A stretch of DNA of 64,000 bases from Serpula lacrymans var. lacrymans S7.9 (GCF_000218685.1 NW_006763293.1:1296720-1360719); one strand, 5' to 3'; positions 36,453 through 53,400 are shown, counted from the stretch's first letter. Made by a program: numbers and translations. The notes: a model not told the origin generated them from the letters alone.

Positions 36453-37818
36453 ATGGCTCTCTTTGAAGTCCCTGGCTGGTCCTTGCCCTCTGCACCGGTA
36501 ACCTCTTCATCACAGTCCACGTCTAAAAAGCGTAAGCGACCAGCGGATGATGGACACAAGCTGGAATCTGCGACCGTCAATTTGGACAAGTTGATGAAAA
36601 CGTTGGAGGGAAAGGACTCAGTGTCTAGCCAGGCTTCTAAGAAGAAAAAGAAAACGCAAAAAGCCAATGTGGGGGGAAAGCAATCACGTCCTTCGAAAGA
36701 GAGTAATATGAAGCAATCATCCCCAGTCGCGAAATCCACAGCGCGACAGGATATACCTCACAATCCAGACAAAGATTCTCGGAAGGGGAAAAAGAACAAG
36801 AATAAATCAAAGCCTGATGTGACTGTGCCTCCAAAAAAACCTTCCACTAAGATAGACGTCAGCCTCTCCCATGACGATAGCTCTCTAACGACTCTACAGA
36901 AAGGTATGAAAGGGAGTTTGGATGGTGCGCGGTTTAGGTGAGTGCCTTTTCATCTTTCAGTAGCTGATTAAAGATCAACTGCCTCTAGATGGATTAATGA
37001 ACTGTTATACAAGTCGGTTAGCTCGGAGGCAGTTCACATGATGAAAGAGAATCCCAATGTCTTCGAAGAGGTTTGAGCTTCATGCAATATCTGGTGGTGG
37101 CATCTCATGCCTTTCCAGTATCATTCCGGTTTCCGTCATCAAGTCCAGTCTTGGCCTTCGAACCCCGTTTCGCACTATATATCCAAACTGTCGACGTACC
37201 CTGAAAGGACTGTTGTAGCAGATCTCGGGTGTGGGGATGCTACTCTCGCTCGTGCACTTGTCGATAAAAGCATCAACGTCCTTTCGTTCGACCTTGTGTC
37301 GGATGGAGCATTCGTGGTTGAAGCAGACATATGTGCAAAAATACCACTACCTGGCTCGGAACCATCTCCTGGTAAAAAATCTGAGGGAAAAGCTCAAGTG
37401 GTCGATGTGGTAGTATGCGCTTTGAGTCTGATGGGTACAAACTGGCCACAATGCATTAGGGAGGCTTGGAGAATCCTGAAGGCCGGGTTCGTCCAAGAAC
37501 TTCTGGATTTATGCCTTTCTGATACAGACTTATTATAGAGGTGAACTAAAAGTAGCGGAAGTTGCAAGCCGTTTCACGAATTTGAACGAATTTACCTCTC
37601 TCGTTGGCTCTATTGGGTTCAAACTGAAGTCCAAGGTACCACAATTGACTGGCACCGTCTGAATTCGCGTTCTGACCCCTTTTCAGGACAATGGGAATAC
37701 TCATTTCACGTTATTTGAGTTCAAGAAAACGGCGCGAACGTCGATTACAGACAAAGAGTGGTCTGAAATCATGTCTAAAGGAGATGTCCTGAAGCCATGT
37801 GAATACAAACGACGGTAA
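36453..37818 (+). CDS. RRP8: 25S rRNA adenine-N1 methyltransferase Rrp8
   Basis: Five exons (36453-36937, 36989-37070, 37119-37486, 37539-37635, 37687-37818) sum to 387 residues. Rrp8 methylates N1 of an adenine in domain I of large-subunit rRNA (A645 in yeast) in the nucleolus, using S-adenosylmethionine. The N-terminal 155 residues are Lys/Ser-rich with nucleolar-type basic runs (KKRKRP, ASKKKKKTQK). The family segment GSLDGARFRWINELLYKS and the FEEYHSGFRHQV motif follow. The methyltransferase fold has motif I ADLGCGDATLARAL near residue 220, and later VVCALSLMGTNWPQCIREAW and GGELKVAEVASRF. The C-terminus HFTLFEFKKTAR is typical. The junctions are fixed by these motifs. Confidence 0.95.
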
Positions 37819-37994
37819 AAGATTATACGTCTCATGCACTGGGATGATTTGGGTGTTCAAATTTACCTTTTGCTTACAATCGGAATTCGGTTCGGAACTT
37901 GGAAGTAAGGTGCCTGAAGGTAAATATGCCGAATAGTACTACCACTGAGAGAAACGAGCATCTCTGCACCTACACTCAACTAAAAACTAAGATC

Positions 37995-39060
37995 ATGGCT
38001 GGAAAGCTCAACGTTCTCTCACACCCTATCGTGAATGCAAGACTTTCTCAACTCAGACAGACAAGCACTAGCTCCAAGGATTTCCGAGAGGTGCTTCAGC
38101 ATCAAGTGTATCATCTGTGTCTCATTTTTGAACGTCCCCTTCTCATCAGGGAATCCATGATATCAGTTTGATCTTGGGCCTAGAGGCATCTCGAAATCTT
38201 GAGGAGGATAAGTTTCTTGGTGTAGGTCTCTTTCTTGATCTAATCCTACAATAAGTCTGACGCCATTGGATTGCGTTCATTGACTTTCGTTTTAGGAAAC
38301 ACCTATAGGGCCATTTACGGGTACTGTAATCAAGCCAAAGGTGGGCCTGACACCCATTCTGCGGGCAGGTTTAGGAATGACTGAGGCCTTGCTGAATCTG
38401 TTCCCGTGAGTTGATCTACTGTTATTTACTGCTTATAGGGTGTGACCATCCATCTTTGACATATTGTGAGGACAGGACAGCCCCAGTTTATCATCTTGGC
38501 CTATTCCGGGAGAAAGTAAGCTTGCAGCCAGTCGAATGTGAGTTACCCTCTACTGTCCTCCACCGTCGCCATCTAAGTATAGCTATTACCCCGTAGATTA
38601 TTCCAAGCTCCCGTCTGAGCCACCGATAGATTTATGTTTCCTTCTAGATCCCTTAATAGCCACGGGCGGAACGGCTTGTGCTGCTCTTAGCATGATCGTA
38701 GACTGGGGTCTTCCGAGTAAGAATGAGGCGATCAGTCTGAAATTTGCTCGCTGATGACTGCTTTACTTAGTATCTAACATCAAACTCTTGTGCGTTCTTG
38801 GCTCTGAAGAAGGTCTTAAGCACGTGCAAGCTGAGTTTCCCGGACTTGAGGTACTTTCACTTTCAGCTAACTGTAATTGATCCACTAAGAACTGGTATCA
38901 GATATGGGTGGCTGCTGTAGATGCTCACCTCACTGCTGATGGTTTGATATCTCCTGGTCTGGGTGATACAGTACGCGATTTTTCTCTCCTTACGCCGAAA
39001 TATGCGTGTATTGACCTGAAAGTTTAGGGAGACCGTCTGTTCCACACCATCCGAGAGTAG
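37995..39060 (+). CDS. FUR1: Uracil phosphoribosyltransferase Fur1
   Basis: Eight exons (37995-38090, 38150-38221, 38296-38405, 38476-38537, 38597-38716, 38771-38850, 38902-38970, 39028-39060) sum to 213 residues. The enzyme joins uracil and PRPP to give UMP in the cytosol (pyrimidine salvage). It is also the step that converts 5-fluorouracil into its active nucleotide. The N-terminus HPIVNARLSQLRQTSTSSKD is family-typical. LTPILRAGLGMTEALLNLFP, the PRPP loop LLDPLIATGGTACAAL near residue 135 and the uracil-binding C-terminus ISPGLGDTGDRLFHTIRE are all intact. An in-frame ATG at about 37926 would add some 23 residues. I prefer 37995, which gives the usual length. The gene follows RRP8 on the same strand by 176 bp. 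Confidence 0.96.
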
Positions 39061-39382
39061 AGCAAGGAGAATAGTTGTATTACCACTTTTTTTTCGTGTC
39101 AAGGTGTACATTTCAATTTCATATGTATTGGATAGACTCACTTATAAAGCTTGCATTGATCTCATGTCGGACTGTCTTCCTTTGAGGTGTTTTGCGATTT
39201 TCGCAAGGGTTGCTTAGTAAGGCACACCGATTCCGGTGCCGATCCGAGGCATATCCGAATCACATGATCAAGGCGTGATAGTGCTATCATATTGCACAAT
39301 CACTTTCTCGTGCTTACAAAATGGAGGAATTAAAATATTTAGCTGAGCCTTCAAGTCAGATCGACTATTATCCCAGCTCGAC
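39061..39382. other. FUR1-MET10 intergenic region
   Basis: 322 bp between two plus-strand genes, serving as FUR1 3' end and MET10 promoter. It contains AATCACATGATC (39257-39268). This resembles but does not match the CACGTG core used by Cbf1-type regulators of sulfur genes. No stronger site was found. Confidence 0.4.
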
Positions 39383-42300
39383 ATGGCCATTGGAATAATT
39401 TCTGGTTCAACGTCGCCGTTGTCTGCAGCGACGACGTTAACTGCTACACCTACCACGGAGTTCAAAGCTAATCCCCTCACGGAAAATGCATTCAAAAAAT
39501 CAGCTTCCGATGTCATCGAATTCATTGCTTCACGGTCCTCAACCAGCTCCTCTGTCTATGTCTATGATGTAGCAGAGCAAGTTGGGTTCGGAACTTTGAC
39601 CAAATCTTGGCAGGGTTCTATCCAAGACACCGCGCCTGTAGTCAGTTTGCAAACCAGGGCTGGTGCTGGCCTTAGCTTAGTCGGACGTCTTTCTGCGGGA
39701 ACTAGTCAGGATGCTGCGAGGGGTGCTGTCTTGACGGCGTACACAACTCCAGCCGGATTAGCTGCGATGACACAATCTCTGTCGTACCTTCCCCCGCCGT
39801 CTGCGGCCAGCAGGCTTATAATTCAGGTACCCACCGTAACGTCTGTCGGAGAGGCATTCGCACTCTCCCCCACACTTGCATCCCTAGCAAATGCATTCAC
39901 CCTCCTCCCAGAAAACATCGTTATTCTTCTTTCAGCATCGCCTCAGGAGTCCATCGATCTTACGACGCTGTCGTACAAGCTCACGTCCTCTCACGTTATT
40001 CACCTCTTTGACCACCACAGCTCCACTCGTGAAGTAGGTCATGCGTTCTCCGCCCCTCTTCCTTTCAAAGAAGGACGAAACTCTACTGTCTCAGAAGCTT
40101 TACAATGGTCTGGATATTCTTTCTTTGACTATGCTGGGGACGAACATGCACACACCGTCATCGTTCTTCTCAATGGACCTCTAGCTTTAATGGCGAAAGC
40201 GCTCGTTGGTCGTGTAGATGGGCTGGGAGTGGTGGTTGTCAGAGTGCTCAGGCCTTGGGACGAAGCTGCTTTCCGTAACGTCGTTCCAGAGAGTGTGAAA
40301 GAAGTCCACGTGTTTGATGATGTGCCGAACGAGGCTACCCAGGGTAGTCTTTACGTCGATGTCTTTGGTTCGCTCTATGATCCTTCCTCTCCTGGAGTCA
40401 TTATCCGTGCGCATCGCGTTACACCTGAGAAGACTCAGAAATACATCTCTCAGCGTCAGGTATTCTGGGATGCTGTTCTTCAGCTCGCACACAAGGTCCC
40501 CCTTTTACCTGCTCTCGACAGCTCTAAAAGGCTCCTGTTCTTTGGCACCCCTGCTTCTCCTCTTGCTCCTTTGCCGAGCATTGTCAAAGATACTTTCGCG
40601 AGAACCATGCCTACTCGTCTTCTCACCGACCATGATGTCTTCAGCAAACCTGGGGGCGTCAGCGCCAGCCGCATTGTCCTTTCGCAGAGCGCAGACGCTG
40701 CTGATCAAGCACCCTTGTGTAGCACCATATCGCTTGGGAGCTCCGATTCCGGTGAAGCAGACTTCTTGGGCATATTGGACGCCAGTTTGCTGAAGTCGCA
40801 CTCGCTGCTCAAACATGCGAAACCTGGTTCCGCGGTGCTGGTCGTCACTCCTTGGTCGAGCGCCGAGCTTTTGTCAAACCTTCCCTCTGATGTGTTGGCA
40901 CTGATCTCCGATAGGAAGTTGCGCATATACACCATTGACGCGAAGACATGCGCGTCTGACCTCGCAGGAGGACCGGTTGATCAAGATGCGGTACAGAACA
41001 TACTGGTATATGTTTCATTCTTGAGATTATATCTTGGAAAGGCAGCTACCGAGCCTCTGGTTCGCAAACTTGTCACCAGTACTACGCAAGAGGCTTTCCA
41101 CACCCTTGATCTCACGAAAATTACCGCGCGAGCGTGGGTTAGCCTCTCTGAGGTCGAACTCCCCGCCAATGTCTCCTCGGCTGAAGACGACGCTCAACCT
41201 AAAACTTCTGCGGACCTGAAAGACTTTGAATTTAACGCCATCGCTGTTGAAACCGAAGATGGAGAGACTACTGTGAATGGAGCTAGGCTCGGATCGTGGC
41301 ATGATGCTGCGAAACACTTGCTCTTCCCATCCGTGTTCACACCACCCTTGGGCCCTTCTGCTGAAACCGAAGAATACCCTCAGAACCCCGCCTTACGCCC
41401 GGAGGTCCCAGAACGCACCTTCTTGGTAACATGCACCGTCAACCGTCGTCTTACGCCTATAGAATACAACCGCAATGTCTTCCATCTAGAGTTTGATACC
41501 ACTGGCACCGGATTGAAGTACGCTATTGGAGAGGCTCTTGGAGTCCACGGTTGGAACGATGAGCGAGAAGTCCTAGATTTCTGTGCGTGGTATGGCGTCG
41601 ATCCCAACCGCCTCGTCACCATCCCAGTGTTATCGGGTGATGGGAGAATGCACACTCGAACCACCCTTCAGGCGCTGCAGCAACAAATCGATCTTTTCGG
41701 TCGACCTCCAAAATCGTTTTATACCGACCTGGCACCCTATGCAACAAATGCCACAGACAAATACGCTTTGCAATTCATAGGCTCTCCAGAAGGCTCCTCC
41801 ACTTTCAAAAAGTTTGCTGAGAAGGATACCGTGACCTTTGCAGAGGTGTTGCAGCGCTACCCAAGCGCAAAGCCTGGTATCGAGACGCTTTGCGAGATGA
41901 TCGGTGATATCAAGCCGAGGCACTACAGTATTGCTAGTGCGCAAAGTGTTGTTGGTGACCGCGTTGACTTATTGGTGGTTACTGTCGACTGGCTGACACC
42001 AGGTGGTGAGTAGACTTGTCAGTGGTTATCCATTCCGCTCCTCATAGCTTACCTTTTCAACAGGATCGCCGAGATATGGACAGTGCACCAGATACCTTGC
42101 GGACCTCAAGATTGGACAGAAAGTGACGGTGTCTGTGAGGCCCAGTGTGATGAAGGTACGGATTCACGTTCTTGTTTTCATACGCAGAGTCTAAACACGA
42201 TTTTATCTAGCTGCCTCCCGATCACAAACAGCCTATCATCATGGCTGGCCTTGGGACAGGCGCAGCTCCATTCCGGGCCTTCCTCCAATATCGTGCCCAA

Positions 42301-42684
42301 CTTGCGCAACAGGGTGTCGCTGTCGGTCCCACTTACTACTACTTCGGTGCTCGTTATCAAGCCTCGGAATATCTATATGGGGAAGAGATAGAGGCGTTTA
42401 TCCTGGATGGTACAATCACGAAAGCGGGATTGGCTTTCTCTCGTGACAGCGCCAAGAAAGTATACATCCAACATTTGATGCTCCAGGATGCCCAGATGCT
42501 GGCAGGAAAGCTGAAGAACGAGGAGGGCGTCTTTTACCTGTGTGGACCTACGTGGCCTGTTCCAGATGTATACGAAGCACTCGTGGGCGCACTAGTCAAG
42601 CACGAGGGACACACTCCAGAAACCGCTGGTGCATTCTTGGAAGGCTTGAAAGAAGAGGAAAGATATGTATTGGAGGTTTACTGA
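39383..42684 (+). CDS. MET10: Sulfite reductase (NADPH) flavoprotein subunit Met10
   Basis: Three exons (39383-42005, 42064-42155, 42211-42684) sum to 1062 residues. With the haemoprotein subunit Met5, this protein passes electrons from NADPH to reduce sulfite to sulfide for cysteine and methionine synthesis in the cytosol. The N-terminal half resembles the pyruvate-ferredoxin/ketoacid oxidoreductase module found in fungal Met10. The C-terminal half is the ferredoxin-reductase-like part, with the FAD motif RHYSIAS near residue 845 and the NADP-binding MAGLGTGAAPFRAFLQY near 917. It ends in RYVLEVY. I see no flavodoxin (FMN) domain, as in yeast Met10, where that domain is on the partner. The 2.6-kb first exon is unusually long for this window. 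Confidence 0.93.
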
Positions 42685-42892
42685 TAGATGACGGAAATCA
42701 TGACTAGCATTTAATATGATCATTAATGTCGTTGATTGTAGATGTGAATAGCGAAGCAAGGTCAGAAAAAATGGGAAAAGAAAAGGTGTGAATAAAGTCC
42801 CCGCAAAAAGCAAACCAAACCCAAAATACTAAATATCAAATGCGAAAACGAAGTCGTATATATAGTCCAGATAATATCAGATAAGTGAAATT

Positions 42893-45560
<2,668 letters not shown>

Positions 45561-46897
45561 ATGGCCTTGAACCCAATAAAAACATGTGTCCTTGGTGTTG
45601 GTCTCGCTGGCCTCACCTTTCACGTCCCTTTCGTACTCGCCCTCCCAGAACTCTTCACACTCCATGCTGTATTGGAGCGTAACCCCCAAACGGATGGCGG
45701 CAAGGTAAAAGAGCGCTTTGGTGTCACCACAACGATCTACAGGACAATCGACGAAGTCGTCAACGACAAGGAAATCGAACTTGTCATCGTCGGCACTCCG
45801 AACGACACTCACTACCCTCTTGCGAAAGCTGCACTCCAAGCAGGCAAACATGGTATGTCAGTTTATTCATTGTTATCTGTGAATATATGCTTATCCCTCC
45901 TAGTCCTTGTCGATAAGCCCGTTACAAACACCGTTGCAGAAGCCAATGAACTCTCGGCTATTGCGAAATCAAAGGGACTTGTGTTGTATGCCTATCAGAA
46001 TCGCCGATGGGATTCAGACCACTTGGCTCTGCGCCGACTTCTATCCCTTCCTACCAACTCCCCTCAATATCTTGGCAACTTGACTGAATTTGAATCCCAG
46101 TATGTTCACCTCGTCTCTCTTCCTTCTTAGACTGACTCTCTCGCAGCTATGATCGCTACCGTCCAGGCATCAGAGCTTCGTGGAAAGATAGCGCAGGGGC
46201 CACATATGATCTTGGATCGCATTTACTGGATCAGGCACTTAAACTTTTTGGTCGACCAGCCAAGGTTACAGCATTCATACAGAATATCCGTGGTGTTACC
46301 AAGCCTAACGTCGATGATATTGTTTGTTTTTCCGTTTGTACTTTCCAGTATTCTCATGATTACTTAATGGCTCTATACAGTTCACCATCTACTTGCATTA
46401 TCCCGCTGGTACACTCTTTCCGAATCACTTCACCGTGCTCCTGCGGTCACACATCCTTTCGGTTAAAGCTCCCCAACTTCGCTATGCCATCCGGGGTACC
46501 AAGGGAATGTTTACTAAATACGGCCTTGATGTTCAAGAGGACCAACTCAAAGCTATGCCGACGCCAAGCACTATATTTGAAGCAGGGTATGGAAAGGAAC
46601 CTGAATCTATTTATGGGACCGTGGAGAACCTTGCAGAAGATGGTGTCACGGTCACCAAAACGATGTTAGTAACCCGATTTTCATTGTAGAGAAAGAACCG
46701 TATTTTGATGTTTCTACAGTTGGCCGTCTGAAGCTCCTGGAGAATATGCTGGTCTGTTCAAAAACTTGGCTGGTGCCATCCGTAATGGAGAAGAACTGGC
46801 TGTTAAATGGGAAGAAGCTACACAGGTTATCGAGATGATTGAGTTGGCCTACAAGAGTTCTGTAGAAGGTATTACGGTGGTAGTACCAAAGCTTTGA
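45561..46897 (+). CDS. Gfo/Idh/MocA-family NAD(P)-dependent oxidoreductase
   Basis: Five exons (45561-45852, 45904-46099, 46147-46321, 46381-46664, 46720-46897) sum to 374 residues. The N-terminal Rossmann fold begins with CVLGVGLAGLTFHVPFVLAL (G-x-G-x-x-G). IELVIVGTPNDTHYPLAKAA and the family signature HVLVDKPVTNTVAEA follow, holding the EKP-like lysine as DKP. The C-terminal half-barrel has YDLGSHLLDQALKLFGRP, where Asp/His act in catalysis, and ends ITVVVPKL. Such enzymes oxidise or reduce sugars, polyols and related compounds; the substrate is unknown. It is divergent from the GH9 gene, but that is weak evidence for a shared pathway. Confidence 0.93.
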
Positions 46898-47432
46898 TTT
46901 GAGCTGTACAACCAAATTTCCAAATGAGCCTCATGCAGAGAAGCAGAGAGTTTTGTATTTCTTAGTCCACTGTAAGTTTTTTTTTGTCAAGTTGCTCTTG
47001 ATGTGTTGAGTATTACAGTGATTTGAATATCATTCCTTATGAATTGAAAATTTATGACTTGAAAAATATGGGGGGTATTATTCCTCGTCTTGAAGTATGC
47101 ATTTTTCTGTACAAGGAGTGGGAATATAGTTTCCAGCATGTGCAAAGGTATCAGAAAAGCTTCAGCCAAAGGGAAGAGATCGCCAGTGTCTACAGTATCT
47201 AAATCTGAAGCGTTTAGTACAGATGTGGGATAAGATTGTCAAAGTGTAGCAGCTATATTGAGATAATGCAAAATGTGAATGAAATATGGGCAGTGATAAT
47301 ATGATAACGTCCATGCAAATTATTGTCCAATCAGAAAAAATTATGGGATAACCTTTCGGTGACTGTCAGGCCCAACGATGGTCTCATCTGTATCTTGACG
47401 TGTCTAAAGAGTAATCAGCAAGAGCATCGTTA
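46898..47432. other. Convergent 3' intergenic region
   Basis: 535 bp of A/T-rich sequence between the stops of the oxidoreductase and FMP27 genes. It holds short random frames only, and poly(T) and A-rich stretches consistent with polyadenylation on both strands. Confidence 0.5.
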
Positions 47433-50400
47433 TTATGCATGAACACCCACATTGCCGTTTTGATACTGAGACTCTATGCTCCTTCTACCACGGGACGAGC
47501 CTCCAGTGAAGAACGACAGCATTCGGGCGCGACTATGAGGACGGCTCGACTCTCCACTACTACGGGATGGAGCGCTAGTATCCCAATCATCTATCGGTTC
47601 AGGCTCGTCTGTGAAGGGTATCGCTGTAATGCTCGAAGAGGCTATATCCTCCTTTTCCCCTTGTCTGGGAGGTGCCTTTTGCGAACTCGTCGATAGCCGA
47701 TAAGGTGTGAGGTCCGTTTTGGCTTTCCCTCGCGCTAGCTTGGCGTAGGGGGTACTTGGGTCGAGTTGCGAAGCATTCTTCGATGCTATCCATTTAGTTT
47801 TTGATATCAGTTCGCGCGCAACCGGAAGTACAGGGACTAAAGGCTGATGAAGAGCCACTTTGAACCAGCCTTTCCATGACATGTCCGATGGAATAAATTG
47901 ATCAACCAGTTCCTCAAACTAAAATCGACAATCAGTAAGGCGTATTATTGAGAACTCGATTCACTTACAGTCCACGTTCGATTTCGATACTCCAGATCAC
48001 GTGTGCGAATTCGAGCATCGCGACATTCAAAGGATTCTGCCTTCATGATACTTAGAAGAAGATGCAGGCTGGGTGTGATGTCAGACGACGTGTAATCCGG
48101 TTTAGAAACATAACGTCGTACCTCGAAATCTTGACCAGAATGAAAGTTTTTTGCGACGAGCGTGTCTTCATTTCCATTGTATCATCCACTTGGCGATCGT
48201 GCCCCGTATACTTTGAAACCCCATTTTTCAACTTCTTTTGCTCATCTCCTGATTCAGGACCTGGGATGACAGCCCTAAGAGTAGATTTCCTCTTAAGCGG
48301 ATTAGGACTGCCTCGAGACTCTGCAGCGGCACTACGCATGTCAGTGAATGATCTTGATACACCTTTCCGCAAAGAAGGTGGGGCCAACTGATTAGAATCA
48401 AGGGATATGCGAGGATTCTGTAATGGTCTTGGTGAATCCATAGATGACCTAGATGGGCCGTTTGGTTTTGGACTGGGAGCAATATCTATTGGTCCGGTCG
48501 TATCAGACGTCGGGTCACCGTTCGTAGTACTATTTCTGCTTCTACGTGCTGGCCACACATACTCCATTATGCGGCGACCCAACCTCGCATCAAGTTGCAA
48601 ACGAATAGGATGTAAATTGAGCTTAAATTCTTCATAAATTGTTATGCCTCCAACAGGGGCCAAAACAGTCCATCCTGCGACAATGAATAGTCCTCTCTGG
48701 AAAAGAGGGTATGAGCACGTCATACAACTGTGAGATGAAACTGACCTTGAGTAAGGGATGATTCGATGGTTCATCATACTTAGAAACGATCTCAGCCCAT
48801 TCGGCGTGAGGAGAACCATCAAACGCCTGCAAGTCACCAAACGTCAAAGTATTGACCGTCGAACTGTCCTGTTTACTCAGCCAAGAATAGTCGATGTTAC
48901 GAACGGCAAGTTTCGCAAGAAGACTTCGGTGCTCATCAAGCATTCTCCATGAGATTTCCGAAGATAAGGCGTGAAGTAAAAGAGCAGACTTCTGATCTGT
49001 GCGATCATCTGTCCGGTCTTGAGCCAGTTTGATAGCATCGAAGATGAGATTCAATTCCTCGGACAAAAGGAATATATGAGCCTTGAGTTTGAGAATCTCC
49101 AATTTCGCCTGTGGTTCAATGGACTGCGGTTGGCTTTCAGCCTCCCGCTGGGTTTCTATGGCGTTTCGAAGACGGGACTGTAAGTCCGCCACAACATTAG
49201 CTGCAGAAGCGAGATCGGAGAAGTCGTAGGTAAAAAGCAGTGTTTCTAGCTTTTCTAAGCGGTTTTTGTGTGCGGCATCAGAAAAAAGGATGAGGTGTCT
49301 GACTATGCCAGAGATGGCTTGGAAATGCTGTTCACTAGCTGAGACTGTGAATTGTGGTATGTGGACTTGAACAAGGTCCTTCGGGAGGTATATTGAACAA
49401 AACACAAAAGTATAAAGGCTATTTAGTACTCACTGTTTCGTTGTGAAGATGGATATGCTTCCTTTCACCCACCTGCTCGGGATTTGATTTAGTGATTGAC
49501 GTAACGCTGTTGCGCAGACGAAGGCGGTTGAATTTATCATATTGGAAGGTAGCGTCGGTTTGTGGAACTATACGATCGAAATCGTTACTTTCACAGCGAT
49601 AATCCACGAGAACTTCAAGGGGTACACAGCCATTCCCGCAAGTTGAGTGAGTGGGGCAGAATGCCTGAAGTCCAGCTAAAGAAGTATATGTCCTACAATG
49701 GTAGTTAGTAACCTTGGGGGCGTCTGGTTGATAACCTTTGGTTCTATATACCTTGTCATTACTCTGCCACTGACTGGATCTTCTAAATTGGAATCGTCCA
49801 TGATAGAAAAAGACTGAAGCTTGGCTTGGACTGCAGCTAACACGCAAATAGATCCGGCGTCGCTTTCCGTGCGCAAGACAAATTGTGGCTTTAAGAGAAG
49901 GCAGAAATGTCCTTTGCGTAAAGAAACGCCTTCTGCCCAGCCATTCAAGGGGTCCACGGCCTGAGAACCATCTTCTACATCGGCTGATATATTGACAAAG
50001 GGAACATTATTATCGCCAGTAAAGATTTTGCGCAATGCCGAAGCTGCTGCTTGTGCGCTATTGACAGGACCACGAGGCTTCTCAGAGCTGCCGCGCGGGT
50101 CGGTAGACAATATTGCTTCAGCTTGATCTCTGATAAATTTCACAGCACTGTAATATCAATTGATTATCATCCATGTACTGTAGATAAAGTATAATATCTC
50201 TGACCGTGTCGCCATATGGTATTCAGATCCCCGACGTCCCCGTGAACAGTAGTAGTACTGCATTAAGACCTGAATGATGCGCGGATTAGCTTTTTCGGGG
50301 ACAGGAGCTACAACCAGTGTTTTGAATGCGTACATTACGGATAGAATGGGTCATGAATACTTTAGGAGAGTGAACCTGGTAGACATTTTCGAATTCCGCC

Positions 50401-53400
50401 CACTCATCAGAGGAAACTGTATCGGAAGGCATGTAATAGCTCTGACTATTGTTGGTATCGTCAGTGGAAGAACGCGAGTCGATAGTCTGTAGATGAGTAA
50501 TATAATCCTCGAGGAACGTTATCTTTGCTGCTAGTGGATATTGCTTGCCATCATCCTGGACCTTTTCGAATTTAAGACTTGAAAGTTGTTTTCAAGATAC
50601 TGAAACGGAGCATACCTTTGGGTCGCCATTAGTGGAATCTTGCTGGTATGCAGCCATGCCACGAAGTTCCGCTATGCGCTCGGATGCGAGACTAATCTCA
50701 ACTTGCGGAACAGCTATTGGAGAATGAGTAATATAACTGAAGAAAAACATCGGTCAAACTCACATATATCCTTTCCGAGCATGCAAGTATGTGTATGCTC
50801 CATTCCAAATTTACTGGTCTCAGCTTGACTTTTATACGTTCTAACATTGCGCTTGAAGTATGTTAATCTTGGGCAAGAAAGCACAGGTACGAGGTGAATA
50901 TCAGGCGTCACAGATGGGCCCCAATCAGTCTCAACGAAGTCATCCATATCGAACCAAGGAACCGGAATATCAGTAAGTGCAGTATTTGATCCTGGGCTAC
51001 TGTCTCCAACGTGATCGGCTGAGGAAATAGGAACAGCTCGCTTCAAGGGTTCGGCAAAGGTTGCTAGCAAGGCCCGTAAATCCAGTCCCTTCAGAACAAC
51101 TTCAGCAGCGTAGAAGGGCTTGTGTCTAATAACTTTGATGCTATCAGGGATTCGTCCTGGGGCAATTGATTCTTGGTCTCTCTGATGCAGATCGGCCTGG
51201 AAATGGTCGATTCTAGCTTTGACTCCGACAAAAGGTGTGATGCCGTCCACCCAGGATTCTCTGGACTCATTGATGTAGGCATGTGATATGAAAAGCTGAG
51301 CGACGGATATTCTGTACTTTACAGTGGCTAAATGTCGGCCGAATTTTGGCGAAATGGGTCTTGGAGGATAGTACGATCCTTGGCGTATAGGTAGCGATAA
51401 AACGCCATCGAAAAGTGACCACCAGGACCAGAAGTGGGCAAAAGCATTAGGTGTCAAATGAAAGTTGTTTGGGCTAATTGTGATGTCCTGCTTGACATGG
51501 CGCACAGAAGAGTTCAAAGATATCGAAAGATGTATAAAATCAGACCTAAATCCATTATAAGAATCCTCGGCACTCTGTATGGTAGTAGTATTAAGAAGTG
51601 GTCAATGCAGTGAAGGTACAAAAAAAAGCCTACCTTCGTGATCGGAGGCCTGGCTTTTTTTTCAAGTTTCACATCGTAATGAGGTCGAAATGAGAAATGA
51701 CGACATTGACGATCAAAGGCAGTGCCACGACATTCAGAGCATTCGGGACCACACGAACGTTCAAGGACAAAGCCTACTCCAAACCGTACACCGGAGGTGA
51801 ATTTAGCGCACGTTTTCAAGCAAGAGTGCTCGTGACCACCGTGATTTGGCACCGGCTGAGCGTGGTGCTTGGAATGCGACCTCAGAAGATCAATTTCAGG
51901 ATCAAACCTGTTTAGACAATAAGTATGCAGGTTCCTCGTTCAACCAAAAAATGACAGACTTAGGTATCATGATCAGCATGGTATCACTGACAACCTGGAC
52001 AACTTCTTGGTCTTCATTTGCGAACCCAATCAATACTTTTGGTAATCCCTGCCAACAAAGGGCAAAACCTGCTCCCTCGTCTCTCACAATGTATGGATCG
52101 CGACTTCCTGCAAAGTAACAGTAAAAATCTATATAAAAGCTCACAATACATGAGCCTCACCTTTCATGTACAAACGGACTTCATTTCGGAATGAGACTCT
52201 GATTTTCCAATGGAAGATTAGTCTCATCTGTATTTCCCAAAGAACAGTCAGTCCATGTACTTAGGGATGACTGGGGAAGTTTTGAGATACCTTATCCCAA
52301 AATCCGATAGCAGGTGACGAATCACGAGGCGCCGTAGACAAAGTCTCCACAACTCTCATTAAATCTTGTATACCTGCATTGTAACTCACTCCCCACGTAA
52401 ATTCTGTTACCCCTGTGCTTTTGATGTGGATGTCGGGGTCCGCGTAAGTTTTGACTGGCATGATCGTTTTCGGGACATTGATTAATAAATGTTTGGTGAC
52501 ATGGGAACCCTCGTGCAAACCACCAACATAACAAGGAATCCATTCGACGGACTGCGTCGTCCCTAATTCTTCCGCAACGACAATATCTGAGTCGAACACC
52601 CATGCAGGTGAGTTGTGTCCACCGGGAATAGCAGGAATGTATAGCAAGGGCAGTGGATAATCGCGAAGAGAACATTGCAATGATGTCAGAGTAAAATGTA
52701 AATGCAATGGAACTAATAGGGAGTACAAGGTGCCGTGAGGTATGCCTTTCCCTTGCTCGTGCAAAAAATCGGGCAATTTACTAAGTGGAAAAGATGGCGG
52801 AGTCACTTTCAGTTTCAAGTGATGAAAAGTGGCTCGCAAGAGAGGAGGTGCACAATCTGGAGGTGGAACCTTGATGAAATCAGGAACGTTCATAGGCTGC
52901 TTTGGCGTGGAAGGTTTGTGAAGCGGTCGCAACGAAGTTGCCTCCCTGGTAAACTGCTCCCGTCGTTTTTCACGATATCTCATTGTCCAGTCAACCGAAT
53001 GGGCCCAGTAAAGACGTTCTCGAGCTTCGTCAATTGTGACAGAATGATGGGCATCGAATTGATAGTCGGATCCAGCAGTTTGGATGGGGGGTATTGGCGG
53101 GTGAGAAGAAGACTCTGCTGCTAGTATGGACGATACTTTTGCTTGGAAGGCGTCCTCCCTGTGGAGTCTCTCTTTGGAAGCTTCAAGTCCAACTCTCCAT
53201 ATCAAGCTAAGCTTGCTTTCTAGTGGATCGTCCGCTGCCTCTAGGGTAATAAAACGGAAAGAAAAATCTATGTTGGGGACCAACTTGGCTGGTTCTGCTT
53301 CGGGGATTGGCATAAGGCAATATTCTCCTTTTCCTACTATATGAACTAAGTGGCGTAGGCATTTTACAGCGACCACCGCATCGAAAATCAAGTCTGCAAA